From contig VJZX01000004.1 in NCBI GenBank assembly GCA_009663185.1, positions 1 to 64,000 on the forward strand: DNA of 64,000 nucleotides, written 5' to 3'. Each line of letters begins with the position of its first letter. Positions within the stretch are counted from its first letter, which is position 1. The notes under the pieces were generated by a model. The model saw only the letters and a program-made list of their open reading frames with translations, was not told where the DNA came from and did no database searches. The stretch comes from Isoptericola halalbus (GTDB taxonomy: Bacteria > Actinomycetota > Actinomycetes > Actinomycetales > Cellulomonadaceae). Below are positions 18,144 through 26,770 of the stretch, piece by piece. Made by a program: the position numbers and the translations under genes.

Positions 18144-19415
18144 GTGAGCGCAGGGACTCGAGTCTTCGTGGCGCGCCTCGCCGGTACGCCGGTCTTCGAC
18201 CCGATCGGCGACCAGGTCGGGCGGGTGCGCGACGTCGTCGTGCTCGTCCGCGCCAAAGGCGCGCCGCGCGCGGTGGGCCTCGTCGTCGAGGTCCCGGGCC
18301 GGCGCCGCATCTTCCTGCCGCTGACGCGGGTGACGAGCGTCGACGGCGGCCAGGTCATCTCGACCGGCCTCGTCAACATCCGCCGCTTCGAGCAGCGGGC
18401 CATGGAGTCGCTCGTGCTCGGCGAGCTCCTCGACCGTACGGTGCGCTTCAAGGACGGCTCGGGCGAGGCGACGATCGAGGACCTGTCGATCTCCCGCCAG
18501 CGCACCGGCGACTGGATGGTCGACCAGCTCTTCGTCCGGCGCAGAGAGGGACAGCGGGGCCTGGTGCGCCGGCGCGGGCCGACGCTCGTCGTGCCCGTCG
18601 ACGCCGTCACGGGACTGGCCGGGTCGACCGAGGAGCAGGGCGCCGCCCGGCTGCTCGAGGCGTACGAGGACCTGCGGCCCGCGGACCTCGCCGACGCGCT
18701 GCACGAGCTCGGCGACTCCCGACGTCTCGAGGTCGCCTCCGCGCTCGACGACGAGCGCCTCGCCGACGTCCTCGAGGAGCTTCCCGAGGACGACCAGGTC
18801 TCGATCCTGTCCGCGCTGGACTCGGACCGGGCCGCCGACGTCCTCGAGGCCATGCAGCCCGACGACGCCGCCGACCTGCTGCACGAGCTGCCCCACGAGC
18901 AGGCCGCCCGGCTCCTCGAGCTCATGGAGCCGGAGGAGGCCAAGGACGTGCGCCGTCTGCTCACCTACGCCGAGAACACCGCGGGCGGCCTCATGACGAC
19001 CGAGCCGGTCATCCTCGGCCCCGAGACCACGATCGCGACGGCGCTCGCCCAGATCCGGCGCCAGGACCTGCCTCCCGCGCTCGCGTCCATGGTGTTCGTG
19101 GCCCGACCGCCGCTCGAGACACCGACCGGCCGGTTTCTCGGCGTCGCCCACTTCCAGCGGTTGCTGCGCGAGCCGCCGCACGCGGCGGTGGGCTCGGTGC
19201 TCGACGACGGCACCCAGTGGCTCAGGCCCGACGCCCCGATCGGCCGAGTGACCCGTCTGCTGGCGGCCTACGACCTGCTGGCGCTGCCTGTGCTCGACTC
19301 CCAGAAGCGCCTGCTCGGCGCAGTCTCGGTCGACGACGTGCTCGACCACATCCTTCCCGAGGACTGGCGCGAGCAGCACGACGACGAGGAGCTGGAGGAG
19401 GTGCCGCGTGGCTGA
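18144..19415 (+). CDS. PRC-barrel / MgtE-N / CBS domain protein
   Basis: A 423-residue cytoplasmic protein with the regulatory domains of the MgtE magnesium channel but no channel. Residues about 1-100 look like a PRC-barrel (VFDPIGDQVGRVRDVVVLV). Residues about 165-285 form the helical MgtE N domain (PADLADALHELGDSRR, AADVLEAMQPDDAADLL). Two CBS-like repeats follow (GGLMTTEPVILGPETTI and TRLLAAYDLLALPVLDSQKR). It probably senses Mg2+ or nucleotides, which is inference. GTG 18144 starts it. It overlaps the DUF1003 gene by eight bases, so the two are one transcript; this pair next to mrp recurs in actinobacteria. Confidence 0.88.
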   Translation: MSAGTRVFVARLAGTPVFDPIGDQVGRVRDVVVLVRAKGAPRAVGLVVEVPGRRRIFLPLTRVTSVDGGQVISTGLVNIRRFEQRAMESLVLGELLDRTVRFKDGSGEATIEDLSISRQRTGDWMVDQLFVRRREGQRGLVRRRGPTLVVPVDAVTGLAGSTEEQGAARLLEAYEDLRPADLADALHELGDSRRLEVASALDDERLADVLEELPEDDQVSILSALDSDRAADVLEAMQPDDAADLLHELPHEQAARLLELMEPEEAKDVRRLLTYAENTAGGLMTTEPVILGPETTIATALAQIRRQDLPPALASMVFVARPPLETPTGRFLGVAHFQRLLREPPHAAVGSVLDDGTQWLRPDAPIGRVTRLLAAYDLLALPVLDSQKRLLGAVSVDDVLDHILPEDWREQHDDEELEEVPRG

Positions 19416-19920
19416 CCCGCTCGATCAGCCCAAGGAGATCCGCCGCTCCCTCATCCCACGCCCGCGGGTCGAGAAGGACGCGGCGGGCAAGGTGGCCGAG
19501 GCGATCGCCCGCTTCCTCGGTACCCCGCGGTTCCTGATCTACCTCACCGTGTTCTGCGCCATGTGGCTCGCGTGGAACGCGTTCGGCCCCGAGCCGCTGC
19601 GCTTCGACTCGGCAGCCAACGGGTTCACCGCCCTCACGCTCATGCTCTCGCTCCAGGCCTCGTACGCCGCACCGCTCATCCTGCTGGCGCAGAACCGCCA
19701 GGACGACCGCGACCGCGTCATGGCCGAGCACGACCGCCAGCGTTCGGAGCGCAACCTCGCGGACACCGAGTACCTCGCGCGCGAGATGGCCGCGCTGCGC
19801 CTCGCGCTGGGTGAGGTCGCCACGCGCGACTTCGTCCGCTCGGAGATCCGCAACCTGCTCGAGGAGATCGCCGAGCGCGAGCACGCGGGCGAGCGGCCGG
19901 ACGCCGAGCGCGCACGGTAA
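19408..19920 (+). CDS. DUF1003 membrane protein
   Basis: A 170-residue protein with two transmembrane segments (FLIYLTVFCAMWLAWNAF and FTALTLMLSLQASYAAPLIL), the tight pair typical of DUF1003, followed by QNRQDDRDRVMAEHDRQ. The C-terminal 80 residues are charged and likely coiled coil. The GTG start sits inside the end of the MgtE-N/CBS gene. A partner role in ion sensing or transport is suggested by context only. Confidence 0.87.
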   Translation: MADPLDQPKEIRRSLIPRPRVEKDAAGKVAEAIARFLGTPRFLIYLTVFCAMWLAWNAFGPEPLRFDSAANGFTALTLMLSLQASYAAPLILLAQNRQDDRDRVMAEHDRQRSERNLADTEYLAREMAALRLALGEVATRDFVRSEIRNLLEEIAEREHAGERPDAERAR

Positions 19921-19981
19921 GCCGGTCCTGGGCCGCCTCGGCCCGTCCGGGGCCGCCCCGTGCGGTCCGTAGGATCGTGCC

Positions 19982-21127
19982 ATGACGACCACCGGCTCCT
20001 CCGACCTCGGCGAGCGCGTCCGCGCGGCGCTCGCCACCGTCGTCGACCCCGAGATCCGCCGTCCCATCACGGACCTGGGCATGGTCCGCTCGGTCGACGT
20101 GCACGACGGCGGACGGGTCACGGTGGGCGTGGACCTCACGGTCGCGGGGTGCCCCATGAAGGGCACGCTCGTGCGCGACGTCACGGCCGCCGTCGGGCAG
20201 CTCGACGACGTCACCGACGTCGACGTCGAGCTCGGCGTCATGACGCCCGAGCAGCGCCAGGCGCTGCGCAGCCAGCTCCGTGGCGGCGCGGGCGACCCCG
20301 TCATCCCGTTCGCGCAGCCCGGCTCGCTGACCAAGGTGTTCGCGATCGCGTCGGGCAAGGGCGGCGTGGGCAAGTCGTCGGTCACGGCCAACCTCGCGGC
20401 CGCGATGGCCGCCGACGGGCTCAACGTGGGCGTCGTCGACGCCGACATCTACGGCTTCTCGATCCCGCGCATGCTCGGCGTCGACCGGCAGCCCACGCGC
20501 GTGGACTCGATGCTGCTGCCGCCCATCGAGCACGGCGTCAAGGTGGTCTCGATCGGCATGTTCGTGCCTGAGGGCCAGCCCGTCGTGTGGCGCGGCCCGA
20601 TGCTGCACCGCGCGCTCGAGCAATTCCTCGCCGACGTCTTCTGGGGCGATCTCGACGTCCTCCTGCTCGACCTGCCCCCGGGCACGGGCGACATCGCCAT
20701 CTCGGTGGCGCAGCTGCTTCCGGGCAGCGAGATCGTGGTCGTCACCACGCCGCAGGCAGCGGCCGCGGAGGTCGCCGAGCGCGCCGGGTCGGTCGCGACG
20801 CAGACGTCGCAGGGCGTCGTCGGCGTCGTGGAGAACATGTCGTGGCTCGAGCAGTCCGACGGCACACGGCTCGAGGTCTTCGGCTCGGGCGGCGGCCGGC
20901 GCGTCGCCGAGCGGCTGTCGGCGACGATGGGCACCGAGGTGCCCCTGCTCGGCCAGGTCCCGCTCGACGTCGAGGTGCGCCAGGCCGGCGACGACGGCAC
21001 GCCCGTCGTGCTCGCCGCTCCCGAGTCGCCGGGAGCGCGCGTGCTGCGCGACGTCGCCCGCTCGCTCGCGGCGCGCACGCGCGGCCTGGCGGGCATGCGG
21101 CTGGACATCTCGCCGGTCGGCCGCTGA
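19982..21127 (+). CDS. mrp: Mrp/NBP35-type P-loop ATPase, iron-sulfur carrier
   Basis: A 381-residue protein. Residues about 8-95 are a MIP18/DUF59 domain (VDPEIRRPITDLGMVRSV). Then comes a deviant P-loop of the MinD/Mrp class, IASGKGGVGKSSVTANLA, and LLLDLPPGTGDIAISVAQL. It probably carries and delivers Fe-S clusters. The C-terminal CxxC that binds the cluster in ApbC/Mrp of many bacteria is absent: the corresponding stretch reads VENMSWLEQSDGTRLEVFG. This Cys-less form is, to my knowledge, common in actinobacterial Mrp. ATG 19982 follows closely after DUF1003. Confidence 0.93.
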   Translation: MTTTGSSDLGERVRAALATVVDPEIRRPITDLGMVRSVDVHDGGRVTVGVDLTVAGCPMKGTLVRDVTAAVGQLDDVTDVDVELGVMTPEQRQALRSQLRGGAGDPVIPFAQPGSLTKVFAIASGKGGVGKSSVTANLAAAMAADGLNVGVVDADIYGFSIPRMLGVDRQPTRVDSMLLPPIEHGVKVVSIGMFVPEGQPVVWRGPMLHRALEQFLADVFWGDLDVLLLDLPPGTGDIAISVAQLLPGSEIVVVTTPQAAAAEVAERAGSVATQTSQGVVGVVENMSWLEQSDGTRLEVFGSGGGRRVAERLSATMGTEVPLLGQVPLDVEVRQAGDDGTPVVLAAPESPGARVLRDVARSLAARTRGLAGMRLDISPVGR

Positions 21128-21189
21128 CGCCGTCTCAGAGCGGCGCCCGCCCCCGCGGGCGTCGCTCGCGCTGCGGAATACTGTGCGCC

Positions 21190-22419
21190 ATGACATCGCC
21201 TGACTGGCTCGAGTCCTGGTCCACCGAGGAGGGCGCGCACCGCGTCGAGATGCTGTTCGCCGAGGTGTTCGACGACGGCGACGCTCCCGACGGCGTCTGG
21301 TCGGCGCCGGGCCGGGTGAACCTCATCGGTGAGCACACCGACTACAACGCGGGCCTCTGCCTGCCAACGGCGCTCCCCCACCGCACGTACGTCGCGCTGC
21401 GCCGGCGGGATGACGACGTCGTGCGCCTCGTCTCCGCGCAGGCCCCCGGTCAGGAGTGGACGACGCGGCTCGCCGACGTCGCGCCGGGTGCGGTGAGCGG
21501 CTGGGGCTCGTACGTGGCCGGTGTCGCCTGGGCGCTGGCCCAGGCCGGGCACGCAGTGCCGGGCTTCGACGCCGTCGTCGACTCGTGCGTGCCGTTCGGT
21601 GCGGGACTGTCCTCGTCCGCGGCGCTCGAGTGCGCGGTCGCCGTCGCGCTCGACGAGGTCGCCGGGCTCGGACTCGCGGCCGACGACGCAGGCCGGGCCG
21701 AGCTCGCCGCGGCATGCGTGCGCGCCGAGAACGAGATCGCCGGCGCCCCGACGGGCGGCCTGGACCAGGCCGCGTCGCTGCGCTGCTCGGAGGGCCACGC
21801 GCTCCTGCTCGACTGCCGACCGGGCCTGTCCCCGCTCGAGTCGGCCACGCCCGTCCCGTTCGACCTCGAGGCCGCAGACCTGACGCTGCTCGTCGTCGAC
21901 ACCCGCGCCGAGCACCAGCTCGTCGACGGCCAGTACGCCGAGCGCCGGGCCACGTGCGAGAAGGCTGCCGAGCTGCTCGGCCTGAGCGCGCTGCGCGAGA
22001 TCCCGGCCAGGAGCCTGCCCGGGGCGCTCGACGCGCTCGCGCCGCACGACCCCGACGGCGTCCTGCGCCGGCGAGTGCAGCACGTCGTCACGGAGATCGA
22101 GCGGACGGCCGAGTTCGCCGACCTGGTGCGCGCGGGGCGCCTCGACGACGTCGGCCCGCTCATGCTCGCGTCGCACGCCTCGCTGCAGCTCGACTACGAG
22201 GTCTCGGCGCGCGAGCTCGACCTCGTCGTCGAGGCCGCCACGCGCGCCGGTGCGCTCGGGGCCCGCATGACGGGTGGCGGGTTCGGCGGGTCCGCGATCG
22301 CGCTCGTGCGCAAGGACGACGTCGACGCGGTCGTCGCGACCGTCCAGGCGGCGTTCGACGACGCCGGCCTGCGCGCGCCGGGCTTCCGGCTCGCACCGCC
22401 GTCGGCCCCCGCCGCCTGA
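21190..22419 (+). CDS. galK: Galactokinase
   Basis: A 409-residue GHMP kinase forming galactose-1-phosphate, first step of the Leloir pathway. The signature APGRVNLIGEHTDYNAG is at about 35-51, the ATP loop is PFGAGLSSSAALECAVA, and the third motif is MTGGGFGGSAIALV near the C-terminus. No galT or galE is adjacent. ATG 21190-21192 is the only good start. A long hairpin follows and serves both this gene and the convergent small gene. Confidence 0.95.
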   Translation: MTSPDWLESWSTEEGAHRVEMLFAEVFDDGDAPDGVWSAPGRVNLIGEHTDYNAGLCLPTALPHRTYVALRRRDDDVVRLVSAQAPGQEWTTRLADVAPGAVSGWGSYVAGVAWALAQAGHAVPGFDAVVDSCVPFGAGLSSSAALECAVAVALDEVAGLGLAADDAGRAELAAACVRAENEIAGAPTGGLDQAASLRCSEGHALLLDCRPGLSPLESATPVPFDLEAADLTLLVVDTRAEHQLVDGQYAERRATCEKAAELLGLSALREIPARSLPGALDALAPHDPDGVLRRRVQHVVTEIERTAEFADLVRAGRLDDVGPLMLASHASLQLDYEVSARELDLVVEAATRAGALGARMTGGGFGGSAIALVRKDDVDAVVATVQAAFDDAGLRAPGFRLAPPSAPAA

Positions 22420-22425
22420 TCAGAC

Positions 22426-22488
22426 CGTTGTGAGCGGACTTTTGGCCCGCTCCCGCAGACGAGAGTGGGCCAAAGTCCGCTCACAACG
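22426..22488. terminator. Long stem-loop between galK and the convergent operon
   Basis: Arms 22426-22448 and 22467-22488 pair over 22 bases with one bulged T (ends CGTTGTGAGCGGACTTT/AAAGTCCGCTCACAACG); the loop is 18 bases. The position between convergent stops indicates a bidirectional terminator. Confidence 0.75.
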
Positions 22489-22493
22489 TCACG

Positions 22494-22739
22494 TCAGGGC
22501 AGGTCGGGGCCTCGGAGCTCGTCGAGCACGTCGTCGAAGAACCCACGGACCTCGGGCCAGCGGACCGTGGCCTGGGCGAGGTGCTCGGCGAGCCGGTCGA
22601 CCTCGGCGTGCTGGGCGGCCTCGAGCCGGCGCTGCTCGAGCTGGCGCCGCAGCTCGGCCACGCGGGCCTCGGCCTCGCGCACGATCTCCGCGAGCTGCTC
22701 CTCGACGGGCGGGACTGCCCCGCGCGGCGTGCCGGTCAC
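22494..22739 (-). CDS. Small coiled-coil protein downstream of the phosphate symporter
   Basis: An 81-residue charged protein. Residues 12-50 (VEEQLAEIVREAEARVAELR, then RQLEQRRLEAAQ) form an evident coiled coil. Its GTG (22737-22739) overlaps the symporter stop by four bases, so it is translationally coupled to it. No family is recognised. It may be an accessory of the symporter, by context only. Confidence 0.6.
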   Translation of the reverse strand: MTGTPRGAVPPVEEQLAEIVREAEARVAELRRQLEQRRLEAAQHAEVDRLAEHLAQATVRWPEVRGFFDDVLDELRGPDLP

Positions 22740-23989
22740 CAGATCACCGTCGCGGCGATGAGGAGTGCCGGCACCATCACGAACACCCCGAGCACCCAGG
22801 CCGCGGCCCACGCCTTGTTCTTGCTCGCGACGTTGCCGAGCCAGGTCGCGGCACGCAGGGGCAGCTCGCGCACCCCGGGCACGCAGAAGATGACGAGCGC
22901 GGCGTAGACGTTGAAGAGCAGGTGCACGTACGCGGCCTGCCGAGCCACCTCGGCCTCCGGGCCGCCGAAGGCGAACGCCGCGATGAGTGCCGTGACCGTG
23001 GTGCCGATGTTCGCGCCCACGGTGAACGGGTAGACCTGGCGCAGCGAGAACGCGCCCGAGCCCGCGAGCGGGATCATCAGGCTCGTCGTCGTGGACGAGG
23101 ACTGGACCATCACGGTCATCGCGGCGCCGCTCGCGACGCCCGAGAGCGGACCGCGCCCGATCGCCGCGTGCAGGACACCGGCGGCCCTGCCGACCATGAG
23201 GACCTTGAGCAGCTTGCCGAGCACGTTGATGACGGCGAGGATCAGCGCCACGCCGAGCACGATCATCACGATGCCGTGCCAGACGCCGGGGATGAGCTCG
23301 GTGCCGTGCTTGACGGCGTCGGACAGCGGCTTGGTGCCCGCCGCGATGACGTCGCCGAGCCCGCCGAGGACTGAGGCGAAGACGCCTCCGTCGGACCCCG
23401 ACGTCTGGTGCGCGAGCCAGGCCGAGCTGCGCTGCAGCAGGCCGAACGCGAGCTCGAGCGGGAGGAAGATCGCCACCGCGATGAGGTTGAAGAAGTCGTG
23501 GACCGTCGCCGCGGAGAACGCGCGACGGAAGCTGACGCGATCTCGGGCCATGCCCAGGCTCACGAGCGTGTTGGTGAGCGTGGTGCCGATGTTGGCGCCG
23601 AGGAGCATGGGGATCGCGATCTCGATCGGCAGTCCGCCCGCCACGAGGCCCACGGTGACCGACGTCGTGGTCGAGGACGACTGCGTCGCCGCGGTGACGA
23701 GGATGCCCACCATGAGCGCCACGAACGGGTTCGACGCAAAGGCGAACAGCGTCTCGGCCGAGCCGCCCGTCGCGGTCTTGAAGCCCGAACCGATGAGGTT
23801 CACGGCCGTGACGAGCAGGTAGACGCCGGCGACGACGCCCACCCAATTGGCGGTCTGCAGGGCGCGGCCCCGCAGGCCGAGCCGCTCGAAGGGGCTGACG
23901 AGCCGGGGGGTGCTCGGCGTCTGCCCGGACGTGGTCGCCGGTTCAGGGTTGGTCGGCTCCACGGACGTCCGAGTGATGACGTCGGTCAT
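22736..23989 (-). CDS. Na+/phosphate cotransporter (NptA/SLC34-like)
   Basis: A 417-residue membrane protein of the Na/Pi cotransporter family with the two inverted repeats that define it: TQSSSTTTSVTVGLVAGGL in the first half and MVQSSSTTTSLMIPLAGSGA in the second. About eight hydrophobic segments are visible; a 35-residue cytoplasmic N-terminus precedes them. It imports phosphate with sodium, or acts in phosphate homeostasis. ATG 23989 (MTDVITRTSV) was taken. PHO-box-like repeats lie 74-117 bases upstream, suggesting control by phosphate starvation. Confidence 0.92.
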   Translation of the reverse strand: MTDVITRTSVEPTNPEPATTSGQTPSTPRLVSPFERLGLRGRALQTANWVGVVAGVYLLVTAVNLIGSGFKTATGGSAETLFAFASNPFVALMVGILVTAATQSSSTTTSVTVGLVAGGLPIEIAIPMLLGANIGTTLTNTLVSLGMARDRVSFRRAFSAATVHDFFNLIAVAIFLPLELAFGLLQRSSAWLAHQTSGSDGGVFASVLGGLGDVIAAGTKPLSDAVKHGTELIPGVWHGIVMIVLGVALILAVINVLGKLLKVLMVGRAAGVLHAAIGRGPLSGVASGAAMTVMVQSSSTTTSLMIPLAGSGAFSLRQVYPFTVGANIGTTVTALIAAFAFGGPEAEVARQAAYVHLLFNVYAALVIFCVPGVRELPLRAATWLGNVASKNKAWAAAWVLGVFVMVPALLIAATVIW

Positions 23990-24062
23990 CGGGTGCTCCC
24001 GTCGTGAGGTGGGCACCCGGTCGGCGCCCGTCTGCTCCTCTTACGACCGCGAGTAGAGCAAG

Positions 24063-24106
24063 GCAGGGTGAACCGTCGACCGATCGAAGGTTACGAGAAG
24101 ATGAAC
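24063..24106 (-). promoter_or_regulatory. Putative PHO box (PhoP-binding direct repeats)
   Basis: Read on the minus strand, four contiguous 11-base units run GTTCATCTTCT, CGTAACCTTCG, ATCGGTCGACG, GTTCACCCTGC. The first and last match the actinobacterial PhoP direct-repeat unit GTTCACC; the second is a weaker match and the third is not one, but the 11-base phase is kept. It lies upstream of the Na/phosphate symporter. Confidence 0.5.
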
Positions 24107-24151
24107 ACCCCCGGTTGTGTAGATCACATCTTCACCGGGTGCCGGTGCCGG

Positions 24152-24964
24152 CTACAGGTCGTACGTCGCGACCACGGGCGCGTGGTCGCTCCAGCGCGCC
24201 TCGTACGTGGGTGCGCGGTCGACCTCGACCTTGACCGCGCGCGGCGCCAGCGTCGGGTCGGCGAGCTGGTAGTCGATGCGCCACCCGCGGTCGCCCGCAT
24301 AAGACTGGCCGCGCCACGACCACCACGTGTACGGGCCAGGGCCCTCTCCCCCGTGTGCGCGGCCGAGGTCGGTCCAACCGAGGTCGTCGAGCCAGCGGTC
24401 GACATAGGCACGCTCCTCGGGCAGGAAGCCCGCGTTCTTGAGGTTGCCCTTCCAGTTGGCGATGTCCACGTTGCGGTGCGCGATATTGAGGTCGCCCGCG
24501 ACGAGCGCGGGGTGATCGGCCGCGGCGAGCTCGGCCAGGCGCGCGGTCACCTTGTCGAGGTACGCGTACTTCTCGTCCATCGACGGCGTCCCGGCGGTGC
24601 CCGAGTGGATGTACGTCGAGACCACGGTGAGCAGGCCGCCACCCGGCAGCTCGACGTCGGCCTCGACCCACCGGCCGGTGTCGACCGGCGGCTCCGGCGC
24701 ACCCGCGGGCCCGTAGCCGCCCAGCCCGACCCGCACCGCGTGCACCGGCAGCCGCGACGCCACGGCGACGCCGGCTCGGCCCTTGAGGTCGCACGCCTGG
24801 TGGGCGACGTGCCAGCCGTCGAGGTAGGTGCGGACCAGATCGTCGGGCGCGCGGACCTCCTGCAACAGCAGGACGTCGGGCGTGCGGGTGGCGAGCCACG
24901 CGTCCATGCCGCGGCGGAAGGCGGCCCGGATCCCGTTGACGTTGGCGGTGGCGACGGTCAGCAC
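24152..24964 (-). CDS. xthA: Exodeoxyribonuclease III
   Basis: A 270-residue EEP-family nuclease: AP endonuclease and 3'-5' exonuclease for base excision repair. Motifs: ATANVNGIRAAFRRG at the N-terminus, LLLQEVRA (metal Glu), ALVAGDLNIAHRNVDI (Asp/Asn pair), RIDYQLA, and the closing WSDHAPVVATYDL with the catalytic His. The GTG start (MLTVATANVN) is set by GGAGGA eight bases upstream. Confidence 0.95.
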   Translation of the reverse strand: MLTVATANVNGIRAAFRRGMDAWLATRTPDVLLLQEVRAPDDLVRTYLDGWHVAHQACDLKGRAGVAVASRLPVHAVRVGLGGYGPAGAPEPPVDTGRWVEADVELPGGGLLTVVSTYIHSGTAGTPSMDEKYAYLDKVTARLAELAAADHPALVAGDLNIAHRNVDIANWKGNLKNAGFLPEERAYVDRWLDDLGWTDLGRAHGGEGPGPYTWWSWRGQSYAGDRGWRIDYQLADPTLAPRAVKVEVDRAPTYEARWSDHAPVVATYDL

Positions 24965-25030
24965 AGGGGCGGTCCTCCGGGAGTCGTTCGGTGTGCCGAC
25001 GATCCTCCCACGATCGAGCCATCGCCCTCG

Positions 25031-25990
25031 TCACCATGGGTCGGCGCGATCCCGAGCCCCTCCGCTCGACGTCACCAGGGACCGCAACCCTGCCGCGATC
25101 CCGCCCAAGGGCGCGGTGGTTCCGATTCTCGCGAACCAGTCCCACAGCTCGAGCGCGTGGTAGACGCGGTAGAGCCTGATGCGTTCGTGACCGTCCGCGC
25201 CCAGCGGCCCGTATCCGTCGACGAGCGCTTCGAACGCGTCTGCCGGGCGCTGGAACGCGTACTGGATGGTCTTGGCCAGGTCCATGAGCGGATCCGCAGC
25301 GATCGCGTTCTCGACGTCGACGAACCCGGTGACACGCCAGTGGTCGCCGTCGGGCTCGACGAGGATGTTCCCCGCGTGCAGGTCGTTGTGGCAGAGCACC
25401 GCCCGCTCGCACCGGTCGAGCAGCTCTGTGCGCTCGCCGACGTAGGCGCGGATCGAGGCGTGCAGGTCCCGGTCGCCGCCGAGCTCGGCAAACTCCGCGA
25501 GCTTCTTGTCGAACTGCCGGGTCATGTAGGCACGGTTGGTCGGCAGCGGCTCCAGGAGCTCGGTCGTGATGTAGCCGAAGGCCGGCTGCGCGGTCTCGTG
25601 CACCAACCGCGTCAGGGCGCCGACCTCCGCCAGGACGGCCCCTTCCGCGGCTCCCTCGAGCGGCACCTCGGAGAGCGGCCGCCCGGGCACGAGCGTCATG
25701 ACCGTGACGGCTCGTTCGGCGTCGACGTGCATGACCTCGGGAACGCGACCGGCAGTTCCAGGCGCTCCGTTCAGAAGGCCGAGGACGTGCACCTCCTTCG
25801 CCTGCTTCCACCGCCACCGGTCGGCGTAGCGCTTGACCACGAGCGGTGGCCCGTCGACCTGACCCGCCTCGTGCACCGCACTGAGCGCCCCGCCGCCGCG
25901 CGGCACGACGCCGGTCAGTGCCGCGCCTGCCGGAAGGACGGTCCGACGCAGATACCTGGCGACCTCGTCCTCGTCCCACGCCATCTCCAC
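25031..25990 (-). CDS. Aminoglycoside phosphotransferase-like kinase (APH family)
   Basis: A 319-residue protein-kinase-fold phosphotransferase. LVVKRYADRW carries the ATP-binding Lys, VLCHNDLHAGNILVE is the catalytic loop with Asp and Asn, and VDVENAIAADPLMDLAKT is the metal-binding segment. The substrate is unknown; such actinobacterial proteins act on sugars, antibiotics or small hydroxylated molecules, and resistance should not be assumed. ATG 25984 is an alternative start. Confidence 0.85.
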   Translation of the reverse strand: MEMAWDEDEVARYLRRTVLPAGAALTGVVPRGGGALSAVHEAGQVDGPPLVVKRYADRWRWKQAKEVHVLGLLNGAPGTAGRVPEVMHVDAERAVTVMTLVPGRPLSEVPLEGAAEGAVLAEVGALTRLVHETAQPAFGYITTELLEPLPTNRAYMTRQFDKKLAEFAELGGDRDLHASIRAYVGERTELLDRCERAVLCHNDLHAGNILVEPDGDHWRVTGFVDVENAIAADPLMDLAKTIQYAFQRPADAFEALVDGYGPLGADGHERIRLYRVYHALELWDWFARIGTTAPLGGIAAGLRSLVTSSGGARDRADPW

Positions 25991-26053
25991 AGCGCGAGTC
26001 TGGCGGGTGCCGATCGAGCGAGTCGAACGATTACTTCACCGCGGGCAGGTCCA

Positions 26054-26536
26054 TCACTCCCCGCGGTAGGCCGCCTCCAGAGCCGCGATGTCGATCTTGC
26101 CCATCTGGAGCATCGCGTTCATCGCGCGCTTGTTGGCGTCGGTGGTGTAGTCGCCGCACAGCTCCTCGAGCTGCTTGGGGATCACCTGCCACGAGACGCC
26201 GAACTTGTCCTTGCACCAGCCGCACGGGCCGGGTGTGCCGCCGTCGGACGTGAGGATCTCCCAGTAGCGGTCGACCTCGTCCTGCGTCTCGACGTCGAGG
26301 TAGAACGAGAACGCCTCGTCGAGCGTGAACTCGGGTCCCGCGTTGAGACCGATGAACGGCAGCCCGCCGACAGTGAACTCGACGATGAACTGATCCCCGG
26401 GCTCTACGCCCGGGACGCCCTCGGGTGCGGCGAGGACCCGCCCGACGGACGAGCCCGGGATGTTCTTGGCGTAGAACTCGGCCGCCTCGTGGGCCTTGTC
26501 GTTCCCGAACCAGAGGTGCGTGCGTACGGAAACCAT
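26054..26536 (-). CDS. VOC-superfamily protein, PhnB type
   Basis: A 160-residue protein of the PhnB-like glyoxalase/VOC group (3-demethylubiquinone methyltransferase domain): MVSVRTHLWFGNDKAHEAAE, then FIVEFTVGGLPFIGLNAGP, FSFYLDVETQDEVDRYWEIL, GPCGWCKDKFGVSWQVIP. Despite the domain's old name these are not methyltransferases. Function is unknown. ATG 26536 matches the usual family start; the AGGGAGGCAGTC just upstream supplies the ribosome site. Confidence 0.9.
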   Translation of the reverse strand: MVSVRTHLWFGNDKAHEAAEFYAKNIPGSSVGRVLAAPEGVPGVEPGDQFIVEFTVGGLPFIGLNAGPEFTLDEAFSFYLDVETQDEVDRYWEILTSDGGTPGPCGWCKDKFGVSWQVIPKQLEELCGDYTTDANKRAMNAMLQMGKIDIAALEAAYRGE

Positions 26537-26610
26537 GACTGCCTCCCTCGGCGCCCTCGGGGATCGAGGGCTCTGAGGGTACGACGGCGGCACCCGTCCG
26601 GACTCATCGC

Positions 26611-26770
26611 TCGCCGAAGTAGAAGCGCGGCCCGCGAGGTAGCGCGGAATCGCGCGAGGTAGAACCAGAACCCGCGAGGGAGAACGAGATCCGGCGAGGT
26701 AGAAGGACTCGCCTTCTACCTCGCCGGATCGCGTTCTACCTGGGCGAGCTCTCTTCTACCTCGCGAGACG
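26611..26770. repeat. Array of eight 20-bp units, five forward and three inverted
   Basis: The motif GCGAGGTAGAA recurs at 26614, 26634, 26654, 26674 and 26694 (forward, copies 1, 2 and 4 with one or two changes), then as TTCTACCTCGC at 26714, 26734 and 26754. Every start is exactly 20 bases from the last, across the inversion. The centre forms a perfect 19-bp hairpin (26688-26706 with 26712-26730, loop ACTCG). The last copy contains the folD stop codon. It may end the glyA-folD transcript or be a multi-site protein target. Confidence 0.85.

Noticed and set aside
25031-25990. Antibiotic-resistance kinase
   Set aside because: Only the general APH fold is visible; nothing in sequence or context points to a drug substrate.
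26611-26770. CRISPR-like array of short repeats
   Set aside because: The unit is only 20 bases with no separate unique spacers, the orientation inverts midway, and no cas gene is near.
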